Of a stretch of 64,000 nucleotides of DNA, positions 34,725-48,400 are shown in pieces. The DNA is taken from NCBI RefSeq assembly GCF_030687575.1, contig NZ_CP117439.1, forward strand, positions 310,001 to 374,000. Reading direction: 5' to 3'. The notes under the pieces were generated by a model. It did no database searches. It was given only the letters and a program-made list of their open reading frames with translations, and was not told where the DNA came from. Source of the DNA: Pseudomonas sp. FP2309. Lineage in GTDB: Bacteria; Pseudomonadota; Gammaproteobacteria; Pseudomonadales; Pseudomonadaceae. How positions within the stretch are numbered: position 1 is the first letter of the stretch; every line of letters begins with the position of its first letter. A program made the translations under genes and the position numbers.

Positions 34725-36077
34725 TCAGTTCATCCCTGGCAGGTTTACCGACGGTTTAACATCGTTCTGCACAACTGATGCCATCGGCGCCACAACGCCC
34801 TGACTTCTCAGCAGTTGGCCCATGTCGGCCTTGATGCGGTACTGCGTATAGATGTACAGGTTTTTGATCTGTGCAAGACGCTGCTGAGCGGTGAACAGTT
34901 CGTTCTCGCTGTCGAGCAGGTCAAGCAGGGTACGTTCGCCCAGGCTGAACTGCTGCTGGTACGAGGTACGCACTTTGGTGCTGCGGTCCACGTACTGCTG
35001 TGCAATCGGCACCTGCAGGCTGGCGTTGTTGTAGGCGTTCCACGCCAGGCCCAGCTCTTCGTTCAACTGGCGCAGGGCGTTGTTGCGGATATCCAGCGCC
35101 TGGGTGGCCTGGGAGGCCTTGGACTGCAGGCTGGCTTTGTCGCTGCCGCCGTTGTACAGGTTGAACTGCATGTTGAGCATGGCGGAATAACCATTGTCAT
35201 GGCCTTCTTCGCCGCCGATGTTGTTGTTCGCCGAGCGTTGCAGCACGGCGTCAAAGCGCGGGTAGAAGGTCGACTTGGCGGCTTCGTACTGCTTTTCGGC
35301 AGCAGCGATGTCCGACTCGGCAGAGCGCAGTACCGGGCTGTCCGCAATCATCTGACGACGTGCTTCATCCAGGCTGGCGGGCAGCGCGGTCACGATGCCC
35401 AGCGGCTTCTCAAGCTGATCGGGTTCTTTGCCGACAACACTCAGGAAGTTGGTGTTCGCGTCCGCCAGGTTGGTCTGCTCGGTGATCAGGTTGTTTTGCG
35501 CCTGGGCCAGTCGCGCTTCGGCCTGGTCCATGTCCGCCATTCGGCCGACGCCACGGCTAGTGCGCAGTTTGATCTGGTCAAAAATGCGTTCGTGACTTTT
35601 CAGGTTGTCTTCTGCCAGTTGCACCATCTCGCGACGGGTCAAGACATCCAGATAAACCTGGGCGACCGTCAGTGCGGTGCGCTCGGAGGTATTGAGCAGC
35701 GCGTAGCCACGGGAATTGGCGGTGGCTTGTTGGCGGCCGACTTCATTGACGGTGCCAAAGCCTTGGAACAAATTTTGCTGAAGGCGGATGCTCGACTCGC
35801 CGCGGTTCAAGGTCTTCCAGTCATGGCTGTTGCTGGCGGCGCGGGTCGAGGTGTTGTCGGAGCTTTCACGGCCATAACCGCCCAACAAGTCGATTTTTGG
35901 CAGGTAGCCGCCCTGGGCTTCGCGAACCTGATAGTCAGCGGCAATGCGCGCATTGATAGCGGCCTGGATCTCCGGATGATTTTCCACTGCGTCTTGCATC
36001 GCTTCGGGCAGGGTCTGAGCCTGGACGAAACTGGCGGCTAGAGCAAACGGCACAGCTTTAAGAAGGTGCAAACGCAT
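34725..36077 (-). CDS. lapE: TolC-like outer-membrane protein LapE
   Basis: A 450-residue TolC family channel. A signal peptide (MRLHLLKAVPFALAASFVQA) precedes QTLPEAMQDAVENHPEIQAA, the usual TolC start, and two TolC repeats of long helices follow. The frame is open upstream to 36149 but the signal peptide fixes the start at 36075-36077. It forms the exit pore for LapA. LapA molecules carrying the retention module are thought to stay threaded in this pore until cut by LapG. First gene of the lapE-lapB-lapC transcript, divergent from lapA. Confidence 0.93.
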   Translation of the reverse strand: MRLHLLKAVPFALAASFVQAQTLPEAMQDAVENHPEIQAAINARIAADYQVREAQGGYLPKIDLLGGYGRESSDNTSTRAASNSHDWKTLNRGESSIRLQQNLFQGFGTVNEVGRQQATANSRGYALLNTSERTALTVAQVYLDVLTRREMVQLAEDNLKSHERIFDQIKLRTSRGVGRMADMDQAEARLAQAQNNLITEQTNLADANTNFLSVVGKEPDQLEKPLGIVTALPASLDEARRQMIADSPVLRSAESDIAAAEKQYEAAKSTFYPRFDAVLQRSANNNIGGEEGHDNGYSAMLNMQFNLYNGGSDKASLQSKASQATQALDIRNNALRQLNEELGLAWNAYNNASLQVPIAQQYVDRSTKVRTSYQQQFSLGERTLLDLLDSENELFTAQQRLAQIKNLYIYTQYRIKADMGQLLRSQGVVAPMASVVQNDVKPSVNLPGMN

Positions 36078-36424
36078 TCTGATGTTTCCCCGGGGATTGG
36101 TTGCCTTAAAAAAACGCAACACATTTGGAATATTGCATTGTAGTGGCAACTCGAAATGCCCGTTTTTCTAGGGCGCCGAAGGGCGCAAACAGAAAGTCGC
36201 GAGGCCGCTTAAATATCAATGTGACATTACTGGGCGGATTGTTTAGGATGGCGTCCAATAGGTCAATACCTTGACGGAAAAGTAATTATCCCGAAAGAAC
36301 AACAAAATATTGACGCCAAAATATTTTCACAGCAGTTAAGTACTCCAGCTATTGAATCGGCACCAGGTAGCGGGCCGGTCTCCTTGATGGATACCCCCGA
36401 ACGGTAATACACGGAGAGTCTTTT

Positions 36425-39400
36425 ATGAGCAGCGTTGCGGTCGTCAAAAGCATTGTCGGTCAAGTGTTCGCAGTTTCCCCGGAAGGGATTCGTCGCCTGC
36501 TCGTAGAAGGGGATCGTCTATTCGCCGGGGAACAGGTCGATACCGGCGCATCGGGCGCCGTCTCTCTGGAGTTGGCCGACGGCCGTACCATCGATTTGGG
36601 GCGTGACACCCAGTGGAGCGCAAGCGCGCCTGACTCGGTCACCGACCTGAGCGCCGCCACTGCTCAAGCCGCACCGTCCGTCGCCGAACTGCAGCAAGCC
36701 ATCGCTGCCGGTGCCGACCCGACCCAAGACCTCGAAGCCACCGCGGCAGGCCCAACGGCTGCTGGTTCCGACGGTGCCGTCGGTGGCGGCCACAGCTTTG
36801 TCGTGCTGGAGGCCACCGCAGGCGCGGTTGACCCCACCATTGGCTACCCGACGACCGGCTTGAATGCCGGTGATGCAGTGAACAGTACCTTCACCGGCGC
36901 CAACAATAATGGCGTCGACCCGCGCAACGTCACCATCACCCTGACTGCCACGCCAACCATCACCGAAGCCGGTGGTGTTGTTGTCTATACGGTGTTTATC
37001 ACCCAGGCGCCGACCAGCGACCTCACCGTGACCTTGTCCAACGGCCTCTCTGTCGTGATCGCTGCCGGCCAGACCTCGGGTGCACTGAACGTCACGTTTG
37101 CTGGTAACGACACGCCTTACCTGGACGCCTCTTCGATTTCCGCCACCATTGCCGGCACCTCCGGCGGCGGCAACCTGATCATCACCACCGACCCGACGCC
37201 GGCGGTGACGCAGGTCAACGACACCATCGACACCACCACCGTCACACTGACTGCGACTGCATCGGTGGATGAGGGTGGCAAGATCGTCTACACCGCGACC
37301 GTGAACAACGCCGCGCAGACCGACGTCACCATCACGCTGTCCAACAACACCACTATCACCATCGAAGCCGGTAAAACCACGGGCACCGTCAGCGTCGATA
37401 CGCCGGCAAACCTGGCCGACGGCAAAGACCTGACCGTCAGCGCCACCATCACCGGTGCGAGCGGCGGTAACTACGAAAACCTGGCGATCAACCCGGAAGC
37501 CGCCACGACCACAGTGGTCGCTGTCGACGATCCGAGCGTGCTGGTCGCGGACACCAACACCGTTGTCGAGGATCAGGCCGCCACTGGCAACGTGCTGAGC
37601 AATGACAGCGACATCGACAACGTGCTGACCGTCGCGACGTTTACCGTCGACGGCAACACGTATGCCGCGGGCAAAGTCGCCGTTATCGAAGGTGTCGGCT
37701 CCATCACCATCGGTGCGGATGGCGCGTATGTGTTTAACCCGGCCAAGGATTTCAACGGTGAAGCGCCGCAGATCGGCTACACCACCAATACCGGTTCGAG
37801 CAGCACGCTGGACGTGACGGTGACGCCGGTCAACGATGCGCCGGTGGCTGAAGCCACTACTGCGACCGGTGCTGAAGACCCAAGCGTAGGCATCGCGGTC
37901 AAACTGTCCGCCACCGACGTGGACAGTCCGACGGACGTGAAATCGTTCACCGTCGGCACGCCAACCAACGGCACCTTCTACACCGACGCGGCGATGACCA
38001 AACCGGTGACCGGTTCCATTGACGCGGTCAACGGCGAAGCCACCGTTTACTTCAAACCGAACGAAAACTTCCACGGCACCGCGGACTTCACCTACACCGC
38101 GACCGACGGCGGCAACGCTGACGGCAGTAGCCCACTGACTTCGGCGCCAGCTAACGGCACCATCACCGTGACTGCGGTCAACGATGCGCCGGTGGCTGCG
38201 GAAACTGCTGCGACCGGTGCTGAAGACCCAAGCGTAGGCATCGCGGTCAAACTGTCCGCCACCGACGTAGACAGCCCGACGGACGTGAAATCCTTCACTG
38301 TCGGCACGCCTACCAATGGCACCTTCTACACCGACGCGGCGATGACCAAACCGGTGACCGGTTCCATTGATGCGGTCAACGGCGAAGCCACGGTTTACTT
38401 CAAACCGAACGCGGACTTCCACGGCACCGCGGACTTCACCTACACCGCGACCGACGGCGGCAACGCTGACGGCACCAACCCGCTGACCTCGGCGCCAGCC
38501 AGCGGCACCATCACCGTGACTGCGGTCAACGATGCGCCGGTGGCTGCGGAAACTGCTGCGACCGGTGCTGAAGACCCAAGCGTAGGGATCGCGGTCAAAC
38601 TGTCCGCCACCGACGTAGACAGCCCGACGGACGTGAAATCCTTCACTGTCGGCACGCCTACCAATGGCACCTTCTACACCGACGCGGCGATGACCAAACC
38701 GGTGACCGGTTCCATTGATGCGGTCAACGGCGAAGCCACGGTTTACTTCAAACCGAACGCGGACTTCAACGGCACCGCGAACTTCACCTACACCGCGACC
38801 GACGGCGGCAACGCTGACGGCAGCAGCCCGCTGACCTCGGCTCCAGCCAACGGCACCATCACCGTGACTGCGGTCAACGACGCGCCGGTGGCTGATGCCA
38901 CGACTGCGAGCGGTGCTGAAGATCCAAGCGTAGGCATCGAGGTCAAGCTGTCTGCCACCGACGTAGATGGCGTGGCGGACGTGAAATCCTTCACCGTCGG
39001 CACGCCTACCAATGGCACCTTCTACACCGACGCGGCGATGACCAAACCGGTGACCGGTTCCATTGATGCGGTCAACGGCGAAGCCACGGTTTACTTCAAG
39101 CCAAACGCGGACTTCAACGGCACGGCGAACTTCACCTACACCGCCACCGACGGCGGCAACGCTGACGGCAGTAGCCCGCTGACTTCGGCGCCAGCCAACG
39201 GCACCATCACCGTGACTGCGGTCAACGACGCGCCGGTGGCTGCGGAAACTGCTGCGACCGGTGCTGAAGACCCAAGCGTAGGCATCGCGGTCAAACTGTC
39301 CGCCACCGACGTAGACAGCCCGACGGACGTGAAATCGTTCACCGTCGGCACGCCAACCAACGGCACCTTCTACACCGACGCGGCGATGACCAAACCGGTG

Positions 39401-42400
39401 ACTGGTTCCATTGATGCGGTCAACGGCGAAGCGACTGTTTACTTCAAACCGAACGAAAACTTCCACGGCACCGCGGACTTCACCTACACCGCGACCGACG
39501 GCGGCAACGCTGACGGCACCAACCCGCTGACCTCGGCTCCAGCCAACGGCACCATCACCGTGACTGCGGTCAACGACGCGCCGGTGGCTGCGGAAACTGC
39601 TGCGACCGGTGCTGAAGACCCAAGCGTAGGCATCGCGGTCAAACTGTCCGCGACCGACGTAGACAGCCCGACGGACGTGAAATCGTTCACCGTCGGCACG
39701 CCAACCAACGGCACCTTCTACACCGATGCGGCGATGACCAAACCGGTGACCGGTTCCATTGACGCGGTCAACGGCGAAGCGACCGTTTACTTCAAACCGA
39801 ACGAAAACTTCCACGGCACCGCGGACTTCACCTACACCGCCACCGACGGCGGCCCGCTGACTTCGGCGCCAGCCAACGGCACCATCACCGTGACTGCGGT
39901 CAACGACGCGCCGGTGGCTGCGGAAACTGCTGCGACCGGTGCTGAAGATCCAAGCGTAGGCATCGCGGTCAAACTGTCCGCGACCGACGTAGACAGCCCG
40001 ACGGACGTGAAATCCTTCACTGTCGGCACGCCTACCAATGGCACCTTCTACACCGACGCGGCGATGACCAAACCGGTGACCGGTTCCATTGATGCGGTCA
40101 ACGGCGAAGCCACGGTTTACTTCAAACCGAACGCGGACTTCAACGGCACCGCGAACTTCACCTACACCGCGACCGACGGCGGCAACGCTGACGGCAGCAG
40201 CCCGCTGACCTCGGCTCCAGCCAACGGCACCATCACCGTGACTGCGGTCAACGACGCGCCGGTGGCTGATGCCACGACTGCGAGCGGTGCTGAAGATCCA
40301 AGCGTAGGCATCGAGGTCAAGCTGTCTGCCACCGACGTAGATGGCGTGGCGGACGTGAAATCCTTCACCGTCGGCACGCCAACCAATGGCACCTTCTACA
40401 CCGACGCGGCGATGACCAAACCGGTGACCGGTTCCATTGACGCGGTCAACGGCGAAGCCACGGTTTACTTCAAACCAAACGCGGACTTCCACGGCACCGC
40501 GGACTTCACCTACACCGCGACCGACGGCGGCAACGCTGACGGCACCAACCCGCTGACCTCGGCTCCAGCCAACGGCACCATCACCGTGACTGCGGTCAAC
40601 GACGCGCCGGTGGCTGATGCCACGACTGCGAGCGGTGCTGAAGATCCAAGCGTAGGCATCGAGGTCAAGCTGTCTGCCACCGACGTAGATGGCGTGGCGG
40701 ACGTGAAATCCTTCACCGTCGGCACGCCTACCAACGGCACCTTCTACACCGACGCGGCGATGACCAAACCGGTGACCGGTTCCATTGACGCGGTCAACGG
40801 CGAAGCCACCGTTTACTTCAAGCCAAACGAAAACTTCAACGGCACCGCGAACTTCACCTACACCGCGACCGACGGCGGTATTACTGGCAACGGCAGCCCG
40901 CTGACTTCGACCCCAGCCAACGGCACCATCACGGTGACTGCGGTCAACGACGCGCCAGTACTGGGCAACGCTTCGACCAACGCATTCGGCGACACCTACA
41001 TTGAAGGCAAGCCAGGCGGCTACGTGGCGGCGACCTTGACCGTCAGCGACGTCGACAACAGCACCCTGCAAAGCGCCAAAGTCACACTCGTCAACCACCT
41101 GGCAGACGATGTGCTGATCGCAGATGTCAGCAACACCAAAATTGCAGTCAGCTACGACAAAGCCACTGGCATCCTGACCCTGTCTGGTGAAGCCACCAAG
41201 GCGGAATACCAGGAAGTCCTGCGTTCGGTGCACTTCGCCAGCGAAAGCGAGAACCCGGACCCGGCCAATCGCACCCTGACCATCACCGTCAACGACGGTC
41301 AGCTGGATTCGGCACCCGTGACCTCTGTGGTGAACGTGGTTCCGGTGAACGATCCGCCTGAGGTCAAGTTCGACAGCACCACGTTCACTGAACAAAAAGA
41401 CGCGGTCGCGCTGGTCGAAAACCTGACCATCAAAGACGTCGACAACACCACCTTCAGCAAAGTCGTGGTCACCGTCGACAACCTGGCTTCGGGTGATGTG
41501 CTCAGCAATACCGACGTGCTCAAGGCCCTGGCCGTTGCCGGCATCACCATCACCCAGAGCGGCAGCGCCGCCGACGGGAAAATCGTCTACACCCTCACCA
41601 GCGACTCGGCGACCGGCAGCAGCGCCGCCGACTTCGTCAAGGTGGTTGAAGCCATCACCTTCCAGAGCCCGGGCGACAATCCTGTCGGCACTGATCGTAC
41701 CGTCACCATCGATGTGACTGACGTCGGCGGCGGCAACCTGGATCGCGAACCACCGGAAACCGGCAGCGCCACCGGCAAGGTCACTATCGACCTGTTCAAC
41801 GACGCGCCGATTGCATCGGCCGACAACACCACCGCCGATGAAGACCATACGGCCAAGATCGTGCTGGACGGCAAGGACGTGGACGGTACCGTCTCCAGCT
41901 TTGTCATTACTACCTTGCCGGAGAACGGCAAGCTGTACAGCGACGCCACGCTGCAAACCGAACTCAAAGTCGGCGATTCGGTGCCAGCGGGTGCCGACGG
42001 CAAGGCCGCGGTTTACTTCGCCCCGACCGGCGACTGGAGCGGCAAAACCGAACTGACCTTCACCGCGGTCGACAACGGCGGTAAATCGAGCACCGTAACC
42101 ACAACTGACATCACGATCGCGCCGGTTACCGACACCCCGCACCTGGGCCTGCTCGGCGGCGGCCCTGTGACCTCGATCAACTTCGACGGCGCCAACCTCA
42201 ATGGTTCGTGGGGCGACGTCGCGGTAGGTAATGCTAACAACCCGGCCGTCAATGGCACCCAGAGCACTCCGTGGCTCACGGGTAATGCCGACGGCCAAGT
42301 CGAAATCGGCCAAAGCAGCATCTACGGCGTAGAGACCCCAGGCAACAGCCAGGTCATCGAGCTTGAGAAAAACGCCGGCGACGACTCCAGCCTGTACACC

Positions 42401-45400
42401 ATCATCAAGGCGGAAGCTGGCACGGCGTACACCATCTCGGTCGACTACTCGCCGCGTGCGGGTGCCGAGAACAATTCGGTGATCGACGTATTCTGGGGCG
42501 GCGTCAAAGTCGGCACCCTGGACACCACCACCGTTGGCATGAAGACTTACACCTTCGTCGTGCCGGTCACCGCTGACGGCGATGCCAAGCTCGAATTCAA
42601 AGCCCCGGCTGGCGAGGCAAACAACTCGTTGGGCGGCGTGCTGGATAACATCAACGTCACCCAGGTGCTGAACACCGGCCTGGAAGACCATGCGATCAAG
42701 CTGTCGACCATCGACGCCTACGCCACCGACAAGGATGGCTCCGAGACGCTCAAGCTGGAAATCAGTGGCGTCCCGCTCAACGCGACCATCACCGATGGCA
42801 CGCCGGGTCACACCTTCACAGCGACAGCTGGCAATCAAAGCGTCGACATCAGCGACTGGAACAAGGCCACCCTGGTCTTCAACCCGGCGGAAAACGCCAA
42901 CGGCCTGGTGAACCTGACTGTCACTGCGACTGCGCAGGACGGCACCGCTGATCCGAAATCCGAGTCGATCAACCTGCCGATCAATGTGATTGCAGTGAAT
43001 GATGCACCGGAAGCCATGGCCACTACCGCGACCGGTTCCGAAGATCCGGCCCAGGGCATTGAGGTCAAACTTTCGGCTACTGATATCGATGGCGTGGAGA
43101 ACGTGAAATCGTTCACCGTCGGCACGTCGACCAACGGCACGTTCTACACCGACGCGGCCATGACCAAGCCAGTGACGGGCGCTATTGATGCCACCAATGG
43201 CGAAGCCACGGTGTACTTCAAGCCAAATGCGAACTTCCACGGCACCGCGGACTTCACCTACACCGCGACCGACAGCGGCAACGCTGACGGCAGCAACCCT
43301 CTGACTTCGGCGCCAGCCAACGGCACCATCACCGTGACTGCGGTCAACGACGCGCCGGTGGCTGCGGAAACTGCTGCGACCGGTGCTGAAGACCCAAGCG
43401 TAGGCATCGCGGTCAAGCTGTCCGCGACCGACGTAGACAGTCCGACGGACGTTAAATCGTTCACCGTCGGCACGCCTACCAACGGCACCTTCTACACCGA
43501 CGCGGCGATGACCAAACCGGTGACCGGTTCCATTGACGCGGTCAACGGCGAAGCCACGGTTTACTTCAAACCGAACGAAAACTTCCACGGCACCGCGGAT
43601 TTCACCTACACCGCCACCGACGGCGGCCTGCTGACTTCGGCGCCAGCCAACGGCACCATCACCGTGACTGCGGTCAACGACGCGCCGGTGGCTGCGGAAA
43701 CTGCTGCGACCGGTGCTGAAGACCCAAGTGTAGGCATCGCGGTCAAACTGTCCGCGACCGACGTAGACAGCCCGACGGACGTGAAATCCTTCACTGTCGG
43801 CACGCCTACCAACGGCACCTTCTACACCGACGCGGCGATGACCAAACCGGTGACCGGTTCCATTGACGCGGTCAACGGCGAAGCCACGGTTTACTTCAAA
43901 CCGAACGAAAACTTCCACGGCACTGCGGACTTCACTTACACCGCCACCGACGGCGGCAACGCTGACGGCAGTAGCCCACTGACTTCGGCGCCAGCTAACG
44001 GCACCATCACCGTGACTGCGGTCAACGATGCTCCGGTGGCTGAAGCCACTGCTGCGACCGGTGCTGAAGACCCAAGCGTAGGCATCGCGGTCAAACTGTC
44101 CGCCACCGACGTAGACAGTCCGACGGACGTTAAATCGTTCACCGTCGGCACGCCTACCAACGGCACCTTCTACACCGACGCGGCGATGACCAAACCGGTG
44201 ACTGGTTCCATTGACGCGGTCAACGGCGAAGCCACCGTTTACTTCAAGCCAAACGAAAACTTCAACGGCACCGCGAACTTCACCTACACCGCGACCGACG
44301 GCGGCAACGCTGACGGCAGTAGCCCACTGACTTCGGCGCCAGCTAACGGCACCATCACCGTGACTGCGGTCAACGATGCTCCGGTGGCTGAAGCCACTGC
44401 TGCGACCGGTGCTGAAGACCCAAGCGTAGGCATCGCGGTCAAGCTGTCCGCCACCGACGTAGACAGCCCGACGGACGTGAAATCGTTCACCGTCGGCACG
44501 CCAACCAACGGCACCTTCTACACCGACGCGGCGATGACCAAACCGGTGACCGGTTCCATTGATGCGGTCAACGGCGAAGCCACGGTTTACTTCAAACCGA
44601 ACGCGGACTTCAACGGCACGGCGAACTTCACTTACACCGCCACCGACGGCGGCAACGCTGACGGCACCAACCCGCTGACCTCGGCTCCAGCCAACGGCAC
44701 CATCAACGTGACCCCGGTCAACGATGCGCCGACTGCGAGCAATGGCCACATAGAAAGCAGCGAAGACACTTCAGTCGAGCTGAAATGGTCGACGTTCGGG
44801 GTCAATGATGTCGATTCCACGGACCTGAAAGTCGTCTTCACCAGCCTGCCCAGCGGTGCCATTGAGTACAAAGTCGACGGTGTTTGGGTCCAGCTCAACG
44901 CAGCTGATCTGAAAACCGATACGTCGCCGGGCAAGGCCTTCAGCCAGGCCGACTTCGACAATCACAATGTGCGTTACAGCCCAGCAGCCAACGAGTCGGG
45001 TGATAGCAGCTTCGGCAACACCGGCGTCGGTAACAAGCAGGGTGATTACACCGAGCTGAAGTTCCAGGCTACCGACGGCCAGCTCAACAGCGACACTCAA
45101 ACCATCACCGTGGATATCCACCCAGTGACGGACGTTCCTGTCGTGACGGTCGGCTCGTTCGGTGACGTGCCAACCGGCTTGACCATTCAAACCTGGACCG
45201 GCGGGAACCTGCCTGGTGCATTGGGTACGAACGGTAATGGTGTTGTTCAGTCCAGCGATTTGATCCGGGTCATCAACGCCCAAACCCCTGGCAGCGCAGC
45301 CTCCACGGGTGTGACCGCAAACGTGAGTAACGGTGATGTGGTGGAGCACACTGCGACCAAAGTCTCTGGCCTGATCTACCTCGAAGCCGGCAAGAGCTAC

Positions 45401-48400
45401 AGCTTCACCGGCAGCGCCGATGACAGCATGGCGGTTACCGTCGGCGGCAAGTTGGTGTCGACCGAGACCTGGAGCCAGGGCAGCGGGATTAACGCAACCC
45501 CGTTTACGCCGACAGAGTCGGGTTATTACACCCTCGACATCTATCACTACAACCAGGCCGGCCCGGGCAACTACGACGTCAATGTCTCGATCAACAACGG
45601 CCCGTCGATGGCGTTGGGCAGCAGCGGCGTGCAGACCTATACCAGCCTGGACGCGTTGAAAGCCGCCGGGGCGGTCTTTGACGATGCTCACGTGGTCAAC
45701 GGAGAAGGCTATTACACCGGCTACGTTTACAACCACGGCCTGGAAGACAGTGCGATCAAGATCAGCCCGATCACGACCACGTTTGTCGACAATGACCAGT
45801 CGGAATCGCACAAGGTAGAAATCAGCGGCCTGCCTGAAGGCGCTGTAATTACCGACGGCGCCACGGGCCACAGCTATACCTCGACGGGTGCGACCACCCA
45901 GTACGATGTCAGCAATTGGAACCTGGCTACCTTGACCGTTACTCCGGCCAAGGATGCGACGGCCAATTTCGATCTGACTGTGACGGCAACAGCCAAAGAG
46001 TTGAGCACGCAGGTTGAAGAAGTCACGACTGGCAAGGTGAGCGTCGTGGTCACTGCGGTCAACGATGCGCCAGTGGCGATCGTCACCACCGCGAGCGGTG
46101 CTGAAGACCCAAGTGTCGGGATCGCGGTCAAGCTGTCCGCCACCGATGTCGATGGTCTGGCCAACGTCAAGTCGTTCAACGTCGGCACGTCGAGCAATGG
46201 CACCTTCTATACCGATGCGGCCATGACCAAACCGGTGACCGGCGCTATTAACGCGGTCAACGGCGAAGCCACCGTGTACTTCAAGCCAAACGCGAACTTC
46301 AACGGCACGGCGAACTTCACCTACACCGCGACCGACAGCGGCAACGCTGACGGCAGCAACGTACTGACCTCGCCAGCGGCCAACGGCACCATCACCGTGA
46401 CTCCGGTCAACGACGCGCCGGTTGCAGCGGCGACAACCGCGACCGGTGCTGAAGACCCAAGCGTAGGTATCGCGGTCAAGCTGAGCGCAACTGACGTGGA
46501 TGGCCTGGCGAACGTGAAATCCTTCACCGTCGGCACGCCAACTAATGGCACGTTCTACACCGACGCAGCGATGACCAAAGCGGTGACCGGCGCTATTAAC
46601 GCGGTCAACGGCGAAGCCACCGTGTACTTCAAGCCAAACGCGAACTTCAACGGCACGGCGAACTTCACCTACACCGCCACCGACAGCGGCAACGCTGACG
46701 GCAGCAACGTACTGACCTCGCCAGCGGCCAACGGCACCATCACCGTGACTGCGGTCAACGACGCGCCGGTTGCAGCGGCGACTACCGCGACCGGTGCTGA
46801 AGACCCAAGTGTCGGGATCGCGGTCAAGCTGAGCGCAACTGACGTGGATGGCCTGGCGAACGTGAAATCCTTCACCGTCGGCACGCCAACTAATGGCACC
46901 TTCTACACCGACGCGGCCATGACCAAACCGGTGACCGGCGCTATTAACGCGGTCAACGGCGAAGCCACCGTGTACTTCAAGCCAAACGCGAACTTCAACG
47001 GCACGGCGAACTTCACCTACACCGCGACCGACAGCGGCAACGCTGACGGCAGCAACGTACTGACCTCGCCAGCGGCCAACGGCACCATCACCGTGACTGC
47101 GGTCAACGACGCGCCGGTTGCAGCGGCGACAACCGCGACCGGTGCTGAAGACCCAAGCGTAGGTATCGCGGTCAAGCTGAGCGCAACTGACGTGGATGGC
47201 CTGGCGAACGTGAAATCCTTCACCGTCGGCACGCCAACTAATGGCACCTTCTACACCGACGCGGCCATGACCAAACCGGTGACCGGCGCTATTAACGCGG
47301 TCAACGGCGAAGCCACCGTGTACTTCAAGCCAAACGCGAACTTCAACGGCACGGCGAACTTCACCTACACCGCGACCGACAGCGGCAACGCTAACGGCAG
47401 CAATCCGCTGACCTCGGCCCCGGCTAACGGCACCATCACCGTGACCTCGGTCAACGACGCGCCAACCCTGGACCTCAGCATCGCGGATGGTGGTGTGGCT
47501 ACCGGCTACAGCACCTCGTACACCGAACGCAGCACCACCGGTGTGGCGATTACCGGCAGCGTGGGCATCTCTGACATCGACAGCAACCAGATGCAAAGCG
47601 CGACCATCACCCTGAAAAACGCCAGTGCGGGCGATCAGCTCACCTCGAGCCTGGTGTCGGTGGGCGGCACCTATAAAGGCGTCACCGTGACCAGCGTCGG
47701 GACTGACGTCAGCGGCAAAATTGTGCTGACCCTGTCGGGTGCGGCGGATGCGGCCACCTACAAGACGTTGCTGGAGTCGTTCCAGTACTCCAGCACCAGC
47801 AAGTACCCGGCCCTGGGCGATCGCACCATCAATGTCTCGGTGACGGATAACGAAGGTAGCAACAGCCTGAGCTCGTCGGTGGCAACTACCACCATCACGG
47901 TCAAGTCCCAGGTCTACAACCCGGTGAACGAGGGCGGCGCTGCGGCAGACACCATCGACCTGGGCGCCAGCTCGGCCAACAACGTAGTAGTGGGCGACAA
48001 AGGTGGTATCACGACGCCGGGTACCAACTACAACATCGCGTTTATCGTCGACACCTCGGGCAGTATCGGCTCTTCGGCGATGAGTTCGATCAAGACCCAG
48101 CTCTCCAGCATTTTCGACACCTTGATCGCCAACGCGAAGCTGAGCGGTTCGGGTGTGGTGAAAGTGCTGCTGGTGGACTTCGATACCAGGGTTGAGTCGC
48201 AGGTCTCGGTCAACCTGGCCGATCAGGCTGCTGCCAAGGCTGCCTTGCAGGCGGTGTTGACTAACATGGCCTCCAATTCGTCCGACATGACCAACTACCA
48301 GGACGCCTTCGATGCTGCCACGGCCTGGTTCAAGAGCACTGACGCGACCAGTAATGCCGGCGCGAAAAACCTGACGTACTTCATTACCGACGGTGCGCCG

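Noticed and set aside
36518..44749. A 2743-codon open frame antisense to lapA
   Set aside because: The reading frame is free of stops because the sense repeats use a narrow set of GC-ending codons, repeated 18 times. The product is a repetitive mirror of the repeats with no ribosome site or family resemblance. The same applies to the 1216-codon frame at 44771-48421.
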